Shown in pieces: positions 27,713-35,330 of a DNA stretch of 64,000 nucleotides (its first letter is position 1; every line of letters begins with the position of its first letter). The notes below the pieces were generated by a model. The model had not been told where the DNA came from and searched no databases. It worked only from the letters and a program-made list of their open reading frames with translations. Source of the DNA: CAZWDL01 sp964632995. GTDB taxonomy: Bacteria; Bacteroidota; Bacteroidia; Chitinophagales; Saprospiraceae. The stretch spans positions 1-64,000 of the forward strand of contig CAZWDL010000016.1 of NCBI GenBank assembly GCA_964632995.1, given 5' to 3'. The position numbers and the translations under genes were made by a program.

Positions 27713-27920
27713 CACTAAAAAATTTGTTATTGGATAAATGCTGAGAAAATTAACGTATCGTAGCACAATCGATTTTAGAATAAAAAACGCTTTGCTAGAA
27801 CATAATTAACTCGTTTACACTGTAAATGTACTTAGGATTTTTGATTGAATCCAGTGATTTTTTTTATTTCTTGGAAAAAGAGGTGTAAAATTAAGGAATT
27901 AATCACCTGTCCTAACCAAT

Positions 27921-29489
27921 ATGCAAGCAACATTCTCATACGGCGAATCGATCATGACCCCCGGCCTGGCGCTGGAAATAGCACGGGGCGAACGGCGGGG
28001 CATACTAACCGCGGAAGTCCAACAGCAAATTCAGCAAAGCCAGGACCACATAGCGGCGATGGTTGCCGGTCATCAAACTATTTACGGGGTGAATACGGGC
28101 TTTGGCCCGCTTTGCACCACGATGATCTCCGACGATCACCTGCGCGACCTGCAACACAACCTGCTGCGCAGCCACGCCGTAGGGATAGGCCCGGATATTG
28201 CCCCGCATTTGGTGCGGCTCATGCTCATCCTCAAGGTACAGGCCCTGGCCCAGGGCTATTCCGGTATCTGCCTCGATACAGTGAAGCGCATTCTCTGGCA
28301 TATCGAAGAGGATTTACTGCCGGCAGTGCCGGCGCAGGGTTCCGTAGGCGCTTCCGGCGATCTGGCGCCGCTGGCGCATCTGTTTCTTCCCCTGATCGGA
28401 GAGGGGTACCTGTATGAGGCGGGGGAGAAAAAACCGGCAGCAGCGGTGCTGGACGCTCACGCTCAGTCGCCCCTGCAACTCAGCCCGAAGGAAGGACTGG
28501 CCTTGATTAACGGTACCCAGTTTATAGCGGCTTATGCTACAGCGGTGCTCAATCGCTTGCATCGCTGCCTGGAACAGGCCGATCTCATTGCTGCTATGAG
28601 TCTGGAAGCTTTGCTCGGCTCTGCCCGCCCCTTTGAAGCGCCGCTGCATGAACTCCGGCCCTTCGCCGGAACGCAGTACGTCGCCGCCCGGATGCGCGAG
28701 TTCCTTCACGGATCGGCTATTATGAAGTCACACGCCCATTGCCATCGCGTGCAGGATCCCTACTCCTTGCGTTGTATTCCACAGGTGCACGGCGCCTCGC
28801 GCAACGCCTGGCTGCATCTCAAGGAAATGCTGCAAACCGAAATTAACAGCGTTACCGACAATCCGGTGGTGCTCGACGAAGCAACCGCCATCTCCGGTGG
28901 TAACTTTCACGGGCAGCTCATCTCGATGCCGCTCGATTATGTCACTATCGCCGCTGCCGAACTGGGCAACATCTCTGAGCGCCGCGTCTACCTCCTTTTG
29001 GAAGGCAAAGTCGAGGGCCTGCCCAAATTGCTGCTGGAAAACATCGGGCTGAATTCCGGATTTATGGTCACGCAGTATACCGCCGCCGCCCTGGTCAGTG
29101 AAAACAAAACCCTCTGCTTTCCGTCCAGCGCCGACAGCATTCCGACCTCACTCGGACAGGAGGACCACGTCAGCATGGGCGCCTTTAGCGGGCGGAAGGC
29201 CTTGAAAGTGGTCAAAAACCTGGAACAAATACTGGCAATCGAATTGCTCTGCGCCGTGCAAGCCCTTGATTTCCGACGCCCCCTGCGCTCTACACCCTAT
29301 ATTGACGCCTGCCACGAATACGTCCGCCAAACCATCTCCTTCGCCGAAGCCGACCGGGTCTTCAGCGAAGATATTCGCGAAGCTGTCCGCATTATCCGCT
29401 CGGGTAAATTGCTGGATATCCTCACCGAAACCGCCGCCGCCCGCGAGGAAACAATGTCCGGCGAATGGCCGGAGATGTTCCGGGTGTAG
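27921..29489 (+). CDS. hutH: Histidine ammonia-lyase
   Basis: A 522-residue MIO enzyme that converts L-histidine to urocanate and ammonia, the first step of histidine breakdown. The self-forming MIO cofactor comes from A144-S145-G146 (GSVGASGDLAPLAH). Y55 (IYGVNTGFGPL) is the catalytic tyrosine. Further conserved segments include QDPYSLRCIPQVHG and TDNPVV. hutG, a later step of the same pathway, lies 590 bases downstream, but hutU and hutI are not in the window. Confidence in the family is high; related aminomutases share the fold. Confidence 0.92.
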   Translation: MQATFSYGESIMTPGLALEIARGERRGILTAEVQQQIQQSQDHIAAMVAGHQTIYGVNTGFGPLCTTMISDDHLRDLQHNLLRSHAVGIGPDIAPHLVRLMLILKVQALAQGYSGICLDTVKRILWHIEEDLLPAVPAQGSVGASGDLAPLAHLFLPLIGEGYLYEAGEKKPAAAVLDAHAQSPLQLSPKEGLALINGTQFIAAYATAVLNRLHRCLEQADLIAAMSLEALLGSARPFEAPLHELRPFAGTQYVAARMREFLHGSAIMKSHAHCHRVQDPYSLRCIPQVHGASRNAWLHLKEMLQTEINSVTDNPVVLDEATAISGGNFHGQLISMPLDYVTIAAAELGNISERRVYLLLEGKVEGLPKLLLENIGLNSGFMVTQYTAAALVSENKTLCFPSSADSIPTSLGQEDHVSMGAFSGRKALKVVKNLEQILAIELLCAVQALDFRRPLRSTPYIDACHEYVRQTISFAEADRVFSEDIREAVRIIRSGKLLDILTETAAAREETMSGEWPEMFRV

Positions 29490-29630
29490 GTGTAGTCCAT
29501 AGTCGACGGTCGATGGTCCATAGCGCCCGGACCGGCAGCGTTAATCGGGGGTAACCATCGCCGGCCCCGCAGAACCGTGGTAGAATAAAAGAAGTAGGCT
29601 TGTCGAAGATTACCACTGCTTGGCGTGGCA

Positions 29631-29726
29631 GAACCGCAGAACCGCAGAACAGAGGAACAGAAGAACCGCAGAACAGAGGAACAGAAGAACCGCAGAACAG
29701 AGGAACAGAGGAACAGAGGAACAGAA
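29631..29726. repeat. Octanucleotide tandem repeat, 12 units
   Basis: Twelve consecutive 8-base units of the forms GAACCGCA, GAACAGAG and GAACAGAA. From unit 3 onward a 24-base higher-order unit (AGAG, AGAA, CGCA endings) repeats twice. The unit length is not a multiple of three, so this is not a coding repeat. Confidence 0.85.
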
Positions 29727-29920
29727 GAACTGATGAAGTTAGCCCCGGCTAAAGATATGGGTAATCGATACACCCGACCTCAGGAGGGAGGGGGGCGAAG
29801 GCCCGCACCGACGAAGGAGGGCGGGGTCGGAAGTCGGGGATGGTCGGGGATGAACCGGGGCAAACTACCCCATATCTTTCCACAACTTTTTCAGAACTGG
29901 AAAGAAACCAAAGCCGGTAG

Positions 29921-29976
29921 CCCGGATTATTCATGGATTAATCTATTACGAAGACCACCTCCATGAATAATCCGGG
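29921..29976. repeat. Inverted repeat with 17-bp perfect arms
   Basis: CCCGGATTATTCATGGA (29921-29937) and its exact reverse complement (29960-29976), separated by 22 bases. The arm is nearly identical to the repeat at 12383-12409. It could form a hairpin in hutH read-through transcripts. Confidence 0.75.
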
Positions 29977-30081
29977 GTAGGTCAGCCGAACGACTTCGAA
30001 CCAACCCGAATAAAATCAAACAAACTCTAACATTCCGATTGAGCATTTCCCGCTTTACCGAGTTACATAGTAAACCACATT

Positions 30082-31071
30082 ATGCAAGACCTATTTTCCA
30101 ATTGGACCGGCCGCGATGATCACGAGGACGGCGGCCTGCAATGGCATCATATCATTCAGGATATTGAGGAGGACAACAGCGGGAAGGACCGTGACAAAAT
30201 CGCCCTGCTCGGCTTCTGTAGTGACGAAGGCGTACGTCGCAACAAGGGTAGGGTAGGAGCGGCCCGGGGGCCGGAAGCCATCCGGCGGGCCTGCGCCAAC
30301 CTGCCTAACCACTTTCCGGAAGGAACGCTGCTTTTCGAAGCCGGCGACATCCACCCGGAAGGCAAACCCTTGATTAACGCACAGGAGAAACTCGGGGAGC
30401 GAGTAGCTGAACTCCTTCGCGACGGCTACTTCCCCATCGTCTTCGGCGGGGGGCACGAGGTAGCCTGGGGAACTTATTCCGGCGTGGTGAAAGTGACTCC
30501 GCCAGCTAAGGCTATCGGCATTATTAATGTGGATGCGCACTTCGATATCCGGAAACCGGTAGACGGCCCTACTTCGGGCACCGGCTTCTATCAGATAGCG
30601 CAGGAACGCAGGGCAGCCGGCCAAGATTTTCACTATCTCTGCCTGGGCATTCAACCCCATGCCAATACCCAAGCGCTGTTCAGGCGGGCCGACGAATGGA
30701 ATGTGGAATACTTCCCAGCCTACGTCCTCGAGGCGCATCGCCTCGACCCCATCTTTGAAACAGTGGAAGCTTTCCTGGAAAAGGTCGACTCCATTTATCT
30801 CAGCATCGATATGGATGCTTTTGACGCCACCTACGCCCCCGGCGTCAGCGCGCCTAACACGCTGGGCCTGGACCCCCGTCATATCCTGCCGCTGCTACAG
30901 GAAATCCTGTACAGCCAGAAAGTGGCCGCCATGGATATCGCCGAGGTGAACCCCGAATACGATATCGACGGCCGAACCGCCAAACTCGCCGCGGCGCTCA
31001 CCTTCGAATTATTGCGGGCCAAAATTGGCGACGGGGAATTTTTGCCTAAGGGCCCGGCCCCTAAGCGATGA
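30082..31071 (+). CDS. hutG: Formimidoylglutamase (arginase family)
   Basis: A 329-residue manganese enzyme of the ureohydrolase fold. Metal ligands are H125 (GGGHEVAWG), D151, H153 and D155 (DAHFD), and D243 and D245 (SIDMDAFD). HutG hydrolyses N-formimidoyl-L-glutamate to glutamate and formamide at the end of histidine breakdown. Arginase and agmatinase share the motifs; the proximity to hutH and the residues around the substrate pocket favour HutG. It is cytoplasmic. Confidence 0.85.
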   Translation: MQDLFSNWTGRDDHEDGGLQWHHIIQDIEEDNSGKDRDKIALLGFCSDEGVRRNKGRVGAARGPEAIRRACANLPNHFPEGTLLFEAGDIHPEGKPLINAQEKLGERVAELLRDGYFPIVFGGGHEVAWGTYSGVVKVTPPAKAIGIINVDAHFDIRKPVDGPTSGTGFYQIAQERRAAGQDFHYLCLGIQPHANTQALFRRADEWNVEYFPAYVLEAHRLDPIFETVEAFLEKVDSIYLSIDMDAFDATYAPGVSAPNTLGLDPRHILPLLQEILYSQKVAAMDIAEVNPEYDIDGRTAKLAAALTFELLRAKIGDGEFLPKGPAPKR

Positions 31072-31140
31072 AACAGTGTTTGGGTGTTTAACCCGCCCTC
31101 GTTCCTCGGTGAGATAAAAGTTTCTGAGTTTTTGGGTTCA

Positions 31141-31209
31141 TGAGTTCTTGCCCGCTCTCTCTCCGGTTGGCAGATAGAGAACGAAATTTCCGCGGCGGGC
31201 AGGAACTCA
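31141..31209. terminator. Possible bidirectional hairpin between hutG and pdeM
   Basis: The arms TGAGTTCTTGCCCGC (31141-31155) and GCGGGCAGGAACTCA (31195-31209) match at 14 of 15 positions and lie between two convergent genes. No strong T-run flanks it, so terminator function is only plausible. Confidence 0.4.
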
Positions 31210-31213
31210 AACA

Positions 31214-31861
31214 TCATGACATCCGGACGACTTCCTGATCAGCAATCACAAACACCTGTTCTCCTTCGCGTGGCCGGATACGCTGCGTGCCGGTAAACTG
31301 TCCGAAAGCAGGGAGGATGCCTTGCTGAGCGCCGAAGAAAAAACAGGGCAGCTTCAGGCGCTGGCGGGCGCCTCCACGCAGGGAAACGGCCGGGTGCACG
31401 TGGCCGGCCAGATTATAAAGCCCTTCGGGTACGTCCTCTATAGGATGATGGGAAAATAGAAAAGGCTCTTCTAGAAAAGGTTCCGGATGAATACTGAGTT
31501 GTGCGCGTTCGTAGGCGGCGCTGCTGAGAATATCGTGGTTGCCGCGCACCAGCTCAAAGGACATGTCACCGAATTGCCGGGTGAGATCGCCGAGTTCTTC
31601 CCACTCGCGGTTGTAGTCGCTGTGGAAAAGGTCACCGAGAAAAATGACACGGCGAGGCTTGAAGTCGAAGAGTAGACTGAGCAGGCGGTCCCAGGTGGCG
31701 TCGGCCACACCCTGCGGTACCGGAATGCCCGAGCGACGGAAATGTCGCGCCTTGCCCAGGTGCAGATCGGCCAGCAACAAGGTCTGCTGCTTTTCCCAGA
31801 AAGCTGCCCGGAAGGCATGTAGCAGCAGCTTTTCTCCGGCAATATCGGTCTCAGCTATCAT
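31214..31861 (-). CDS. pdeM: Ligase-associated DNA repair metallophosphoesterase PdeM
   Basis: A 215-residue calcineurin-like phosphoesterase. The metal motifs appear in order: DLHLG (32-36), GDLFH (76-80), GNHD (107-110), the SHHP segment and GHVHP near residue 150. These match the PdeM family that accompanies an ATP-dependent DNA ligase, an exonuclease and a DEXH helicase in a DNA end-repair cassette. The helicase is at 19035-21500; the ligase and exonuclease are not in the window. The predicted activity is nuclease or phosphodiesterase in the cytoplasm. Confidence 0.88.
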   Translation of the reverse strand: MIAETDIAGEKLLLHAFRAAFWEKQQTLLLADLHLGKARHFRRSGIPVPQGVADATWDRLLSLLFDFKPRRVIFLGDLFHSDYNREWEELGDLTRQFGDMSFELVRGNHDILSSAAYERAQLSIHPEPFLEEPFLFSHHPIEDVPEGLYNLAGHVHPAVSLRGGARQRLKLPCFFFGAQQGILPAFGQFTGTQRIRPREGEQVFVIADQEVVRMS

Positions 31862-32001
31862 AGACGGCCAAAGATAAGGCGCTTTCTAATGAAAATTGTG
31901 TAATGCAGAAGATTCGACCTCTGCGAAGAGGTCGTAGGTTCTTTTTTCCGGTAAAGTTGGTTTTTCCTCACGGGAAATGGCCGTTCAAAATCGATGGCTT
32001 T

Positions 32002-32745
32002 TCACCTTCCATCCAATTCCCTCCGCATCTCCCGCACGATCCGCTGGCTCACCTCCTCCCAGCGAAACTCTTCTTCGACGGGCTCCTCACCCATGGTCGT
32101 GCGGCCGAAGAACTCCATCTTGGTTTTCACCTGATGGCGGGCCGAGGCGTGGAATTCTTTCAACTCTGGAATGCGTATAAGGGCGGAGAGGTTGTTGGGT
32201 TTGAGCCCGCCGCCGGCCATGATGTGAATATCGTCGCCGGCCATATCCACGAGGCGCCGGATAAGGTCCTCACCGGCCGGCGCAGCGGGTTTTTGCCCGG
32301 AGGTCAGAATTCGCTTGACACCCAGCTCGGCCAGCTGTCGGGTGGCCATGAGCGGGTCGCGGCACATGTCGATGGCGCGGTGAAAAGTGAAGGGCATGGG
32401 CCAGGAGGCCTGGACGAGCTTCTCCGTCCGCGTGAGGTCAACCGAGCCGTCGGCGGTGAGCACGCCGGAGACGATGCCGTCGGCCCCCAGCTTGCGGGCT
32501 ATACGAATGTCCTCGAGCATGAGCTCGAACTCCATCCCCGAGTACAGAAAGTCGGCCTTCCGGGGCCGGATCAGCACGAATACAGGGATCTTCAGCAACC
32601 GCTTGGCTAGTCGGACCTTACCGGCGCTGGGCGTGACGCCCCCCTGCGCCAGATTTTCACATAGCTCGATGCGGTCGGCCCCGCCTTCTTCAGCGTAGAC
32701 GGCGGATTGGATGGAATCGGCGGCGATTTCCAGAATGCGCTTCAT
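32002..32745 (-). CDS. cutC: CutC family protein
   Basis: A 247-residue TIM-barrel protein with the CutC pattern: ADRIELCENLAQGGVTPS, PVFVLIRPR, TFHRAIDM, RILTSGQKP and IMAGGGL. CutC was named for copper homeostasis in E. coli, but a direct copper role is disputed and its biochemical function is unproven. The C-terminal EFRWEEVS segment is typical. It is cytoplasmic, on the same strand as the fucP-like transporter upstream, with a 15-bp palindrome between them. Confidence 0.92.
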   Translation of the reverse strand: MKRILEIAADSIQSAVYAEEGGADRIELCENLAQGGVTPSAGKVRLAKRLLKIPVFVLIRPRKADFLYSGMEFELMLEDIRIARKLGADGIVSGVLTADGSVDLTRTEKLVQASWPMPFTFHRAIDMCRDPLMATRQLAELGVKRILTSGQKPAAPAGEDLIRRLVDMAGDDIHIMAGGGLKPNNLSALIRIPELKEFHASARHQVKTKMEFFGRTTMGEEPVEEEFRWEEVSQRIVREMRRELDGR

Positions 32746-32843
32746 AATCTGTTTCGATTTGAAAGACTAATTTACGGGATTTTTTTGATTCGACTCCAGG
32801 TGGAAAGGGGGGTGGTGGTGAGAAGAGTAACGGCTTCAGGGGT

Positions 32844-32876
32844 ATTGGCGGGGTGACTCGAAGTCACCCCGCCAAT
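32844..32876. repeat. Palindrome with 15-bp perfect arms
   Basis: ATTGGCGGGGTGACT (32844-32858), a 3-base loop and AGTCACCCCGCCAAT (32862-32876). A degenerate relative is at 42073-42101. It lies just beyond the stop of the sugar transporter (minus strand) and could act as a terminator or REP-like element; no T-run follows directly. Confidence 0.75.
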
Positions 32877-32894
32877 CTAACCCTTCCCGCCTGC

Positions 32895-34256
32895 TTATGG
32901 CTGCACAACCGGCCTTTTCGCTCCCCGCAGCCCGTAGAAGACCAGGTAGGCATACGCCAGCATGGGTACGATGAAGGACAGCTTGACGCTGGTGCCCCCC
33001 AGGTCGGCCACGAAACCCTGCAGCAGCGGCAGGATGGCGCCGCCGACGATCATCATCACCAGCAGGGAGGAGCCGATGCTGGTGTACTCCTTCAGGCGGG
33101 CGATAGCCAGCGTGAAGATATTGGACCACATGATGGAGTTAAACAGTCCGATGCCGAGTACCGACCACATGGCCAGCGCACCGCCGGTGGTCATAGTCAC
33201 CGCGAGCAGGGCGATGTTGCAGCCGGCGAAGAGCGCCAGCATGGAAGAAGGCGTGTGCTTGCCGAGGACGAAGGCGAGGTAGTTGAGTATCAACAGGGCC
33301 AGAAAGCCGAAGGCCATCGACAAGTCCTGCCCCTGCGCGAGCACGATGATGAGCACAATGGCGAAGGCGATAAGGGGAAAGACCGCCATATACAGCGGCT
33401 TGCGCCGCTCGTAACGCTCATCACTCAGCGCGACGGAGCCGATGAAGCGGCCGACCATGGCGCCGCCCCAGTAGAAGGCGACGTAGCTACCTGCGGTTTT
33501 GACATCCAGCAGGATCGTCGGCTCTGCCTTGAAATACTCTACCAGAAAGCTGCCAATAGTGATTTCAGCGCCTACATAGCAGAAAATAGCGATGGCGCCC
33601 AAATACAGGTGCGGATAGCGCCACAGGCTGAAACCCGCCCGCCTGGTTTCGTCGTGTTCGATGGAGGGGAGATTCAGGAAGTTGAAAATAAAAGCAATTA
33701 CAATCAGCGCCAGGCCCATAAAAATGTAGAGCCCCTGTACTGTTTCTACGTCGACGATCTCCGTGTTTTGAAGGATGAGCCAGGCGCCGAGCAAAGGGCC
33801 GATAGTGTGGCCCAGGGAATTGAATCCCTGCGCCAGGTTGAGCCGGCTGGCGGCCGTCTGCTCCGGGCCGAGAATGGCAACGTATGGGTTGGCCGCCACC
33901 TGCAGGATGGTAATGCCCGAAGCGAGGATGAACAGGCCGAGGAGAAAGACGCCATATATGTTAACTATGGAGGCGGGATAAAAGACGAAAGCGCCGATTC
34001 CCATCAGCAAAAGGCCGATAACGATACCTCGTTTGTACCCCACCTTTCGGATAATAATGCCCGCCGGGATGCTCATCAGAAAATAGGCCCCGAAGAAAAA
34101 GAACTGAATCAGCTGCGCCTGCCAGTGTTGCAGGGAAAAGGCCGCCTTTAAATGGGGAACGAGAATGTCATTAAGGGAGGTGAGTAAACCCCAAAGAAAA
34201 AACAGCGTGGTGAGGATGGCGAAGGAAAAGGGATACGTTTTCTTTTGCTGAGACAT
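32895..34256 (-). CDS. fucP: FucP-type sugar:proton symporter (MFS)
   Basis: A 453-residue major facilitator protein with about 12 hydrophobic segments. The sequence FFLWGLLTSLNDILVPHLK in helix 1, followed by QFFFFGAYFLMSIPAG and ILQVAANPYVAILG, is characteristic of the FHS/FucP family of L-fucose, glucose and galactose symporters. It takes up a neutral hexose with protons across the inner membrane. The exact sugar is unknown. It is divergent from the arginine operon, with a 147-base spacer to that operon's leader ATG. Confidence 0.9.
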   Translation of the reverse strand: MSQQKKTYPFSFAILTTLFFLWGLLTSLNDILVPHLKAAFSLQHWQAQLIQFFFFGAYFLMSIPAGIIIRKVGYKRGIVIGLLLMGIGAFVFYPASIVNIYGVFLLGLFILASGITILQVAANPYVAILGPEQTAASRLNLAQGFNSLGHTIGPLLGAWLILQNTEIVDVETVQGLYIFMGLALIVIAFIFNFLNLPSIEHDETRRAGFSLWRYPHLYLGAIAIFCYVGAEITIGSFLVEYFKAEPTILLDVKTAGSYVAFYWGGAMVGRFIGSVALSDERYERRKPLYMAVFPLIAFAIVLIIVLAQGQDLSMAFGFLALLILNYLAFVLGKHTPSSMLALFAGCNIALLAVTMTTGGALAMWSVLGIGLFNSIMWSNIFTLAIARLKEYTSIGSSLLVMMIVGGAILPLLQGFVADLGGTSVKLSFIVPMLAYAYLVFYGLRGAKRPVVQP

Positions 34257-34365
34257 GGCGACGGGTACTTGGTTACGCTTTTCGTTTTGTTTGAATAGGA
34301 GCCGAAGATAAAAATTTCATTTTACTCAGGGGCCCGTTAAAAAAAAATTAAAATCTTCGCTGACA

Positions 34366-34397
34366 TTTTGTATAATTAACACGAAGTCCTACATTTG
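34366..34397 (+). promoter_or_regulatory. Promoter of the arginine operon
   Basis: TTTTG (34366-34370), 19 bases, then TACATTTG (34390-34397). This is a near-perfect Bacteroidota promoter (TTG-N19/20-TAnnTTTG). The expected transcription start is within about 5-7 bases of the final G, which falls on or just before the ATG of the leader ORF at 34404. Confidence 0.8.
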
Positions 34398-34403
34398 TAC
34401 CTT

Positions 34404-34490
34404 ATGACGGAATTTAGTCAACATATCGAACTTTCCACTGCGATCCGACGTCGCCGTTTCTTCCGTCGCCGCCCCGCGGGGCGTGCATAG
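34404..34490 (+). CDS. argL: Arginine-rich leader peptide of the arg operon
   Basis: A 28-codon ORF (ATG 34404, TAG 34488) with eight Arg codons: residues 15-18 (CGA CGT CGC CGT), 21-23 (CGT CGC CGC) and 27. Such clustering of the end-product amino acid in a short ORF directly upstream of the matching biosynthetic operon is the hallmark of a ribosome-stalling leader. A 14-base palindrome (34470-34483) overlaps codons 23-27. The promoter lies immediately upstream, so the mRNA would be leaderless or nearly so. Downstream overlapping hairpins and a T7 tract support transcription attenuation. The name argL is used here for description only. Confidence 0.8.
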   Translation: MTEFSQHIELSTAIRRRRFFRRRPAGRA

Positions 34491-34637
34491 TTCATATTAT
34501 CCCTTCCGGGGTAGTTTTTCCGCTACCTTTTCCTTTAAAGTAGATCCGTATTGTTTCACTCAAGGTTTTATCATCCGGTTATCGCTGCGGTTTCCATTTT
34601 TACCTTTAAAGTAAGGTATAGCAAAGCCTTTTCAATT

Positions 34638-34682
34638 CTGCTCGCTCCATTGGGGTGAGCAGGCTGATTGCCGGCTTTTTTT
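34638..34682 (+). promoter_or_regulatory. Attenuator: alternative antiterminator and terminator hairpins
   Basis: CTGCTC (34638-34643) can pair with GAGCAG (34657-34662). The overlapping AGCAGGC (34658-34664) can instead pair with GCCGGCT (34670-34676, one A/G mismatch, loop TGATT), directly followed by seven T (34676-34682). The two pairings share AGCAG and so exclude each other. It lies between the leader peptide and the first structural gene (ATG 34740). Upstream, GGTAG/CTACC (34510-34527) and two copies of CCTTTAAAGTA (34532 and 34603) may take part. Confidence 0.65.
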
Positions 34683-34739
34683 CAATGCATGGACCGTATT
34701 ACTGATCAGAAAAACTGGATAAATTTTTCCCGTAACACC

Positions 34740-35330
34740 ATGGAAATAACGATCATCGTAACGACACCGGCACACGAAGTGTATGCCGAGACGATTTGTA
34801 ACATGTACCACGAGTCGGCCAAAGCCCGGGGAACGGGCATCGCCGAGCGCAAACCCGAATACGTACGGACCAAAATCCGGAACGGCAACGCCGTCATCGC
34901 CCTCGATGGGGAAAATATGGCGGGTTTCTGCTATATCGAGTGCTGGAGCCACGAGAAGTACGTCGCCAACTCGGGCCTGATCGTAAACCCGGATTACCGC
35001 CGCCTGGGCCTGGCCCGCCGGATCAAACAGCGCATCTTCCAGCTCTCGCGTGAGAAGTACCCGGAGGCGCGCATCTTTGGCATCACCACCAGTCTGGCTG
35101 TCATGCGGATTAACTCCGACCTGGGCTACCGGCCGGTGACTTTCTCTGAACTCACCCAGGATGACGCCTTCTGGGAAGGCTGCCGCAGCTGCCCCAATTA
35201 CGACATTCTGGAACGCAACCAGCGGCGCATGTGCCTGTGTACGGCCATGCTGGCTCCCTCAAAAGTGGAGGCCGAAAACATGAAATACGATTTATCCAAT
35301 TTAATTGTCCATCAACATGAGCAAAAATAA
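34740..35330 (+). CDS. GNAT acetyltransferase, probable N-acetylglutamate synthase of the arg operon
   Basis: 196 residues from the ATG at 34740; the extra upstream codons overlap the attenuator and are not protein-like. The acetyl-CoA fold is seen in GLIVNPDYRRLGLARRIKQRIF. A four-cysteine C-terminal part (EGCRSCPNYDIL...RRMCLCTAML) is typical of the Bacteroidota protein that sits at the head of arginine operons. Its place before argG, and the lack of any argA or argJ, suggest it acetylates glutamate as the first step. This assignment is by context. It overlaps the argG ATG by 14 bases. Confidence 0.82.
   Translation: MEITIIVTTPAHEVYAETICNMYHESAKARGTGIAERKPEYVRTKIRNGNAVIALDGENMAGFCYIECWSHEKYVANSGLIVNPDYRRLGLARRIKQRIFQLSREKYPEARIFGITTSLAVMRINSDLGYRPVTFSELTQDDAFWEGCRSCPNYDILERNQRRMCLCTAMLAPSKVEAENMKYDLSNLIVHQHEQK

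Larger units (their letters stand above)
29490..30081. other. Repeat-rich non-coding region between hutH and hutG
   Basis: This 590-base gap contains an octamer tandem repeat (29631-29726), a stretch rich in GGGG/CCCC, and a 17-bp inverted repeat (29921-29976). Open frames crossing the octamer array on both strands (Arg/Thr/Glu-rich or Ser/Val/Leu/Arg/Phe-rich) are artefacts of the repeat. Confidence 0.6.

Noticed and set aside
29297..29773. Frame with repeated SSVLRFFC on the minus strand
   Set aside because: The repeat is only the translation of the octamer array, and the rest is antisense to hutH.
29625..29966. Frame with RRTEEQKN repeats on the plus strand
   Set aside because: Same octamer array read in a different direction; no conserved part beyond it.
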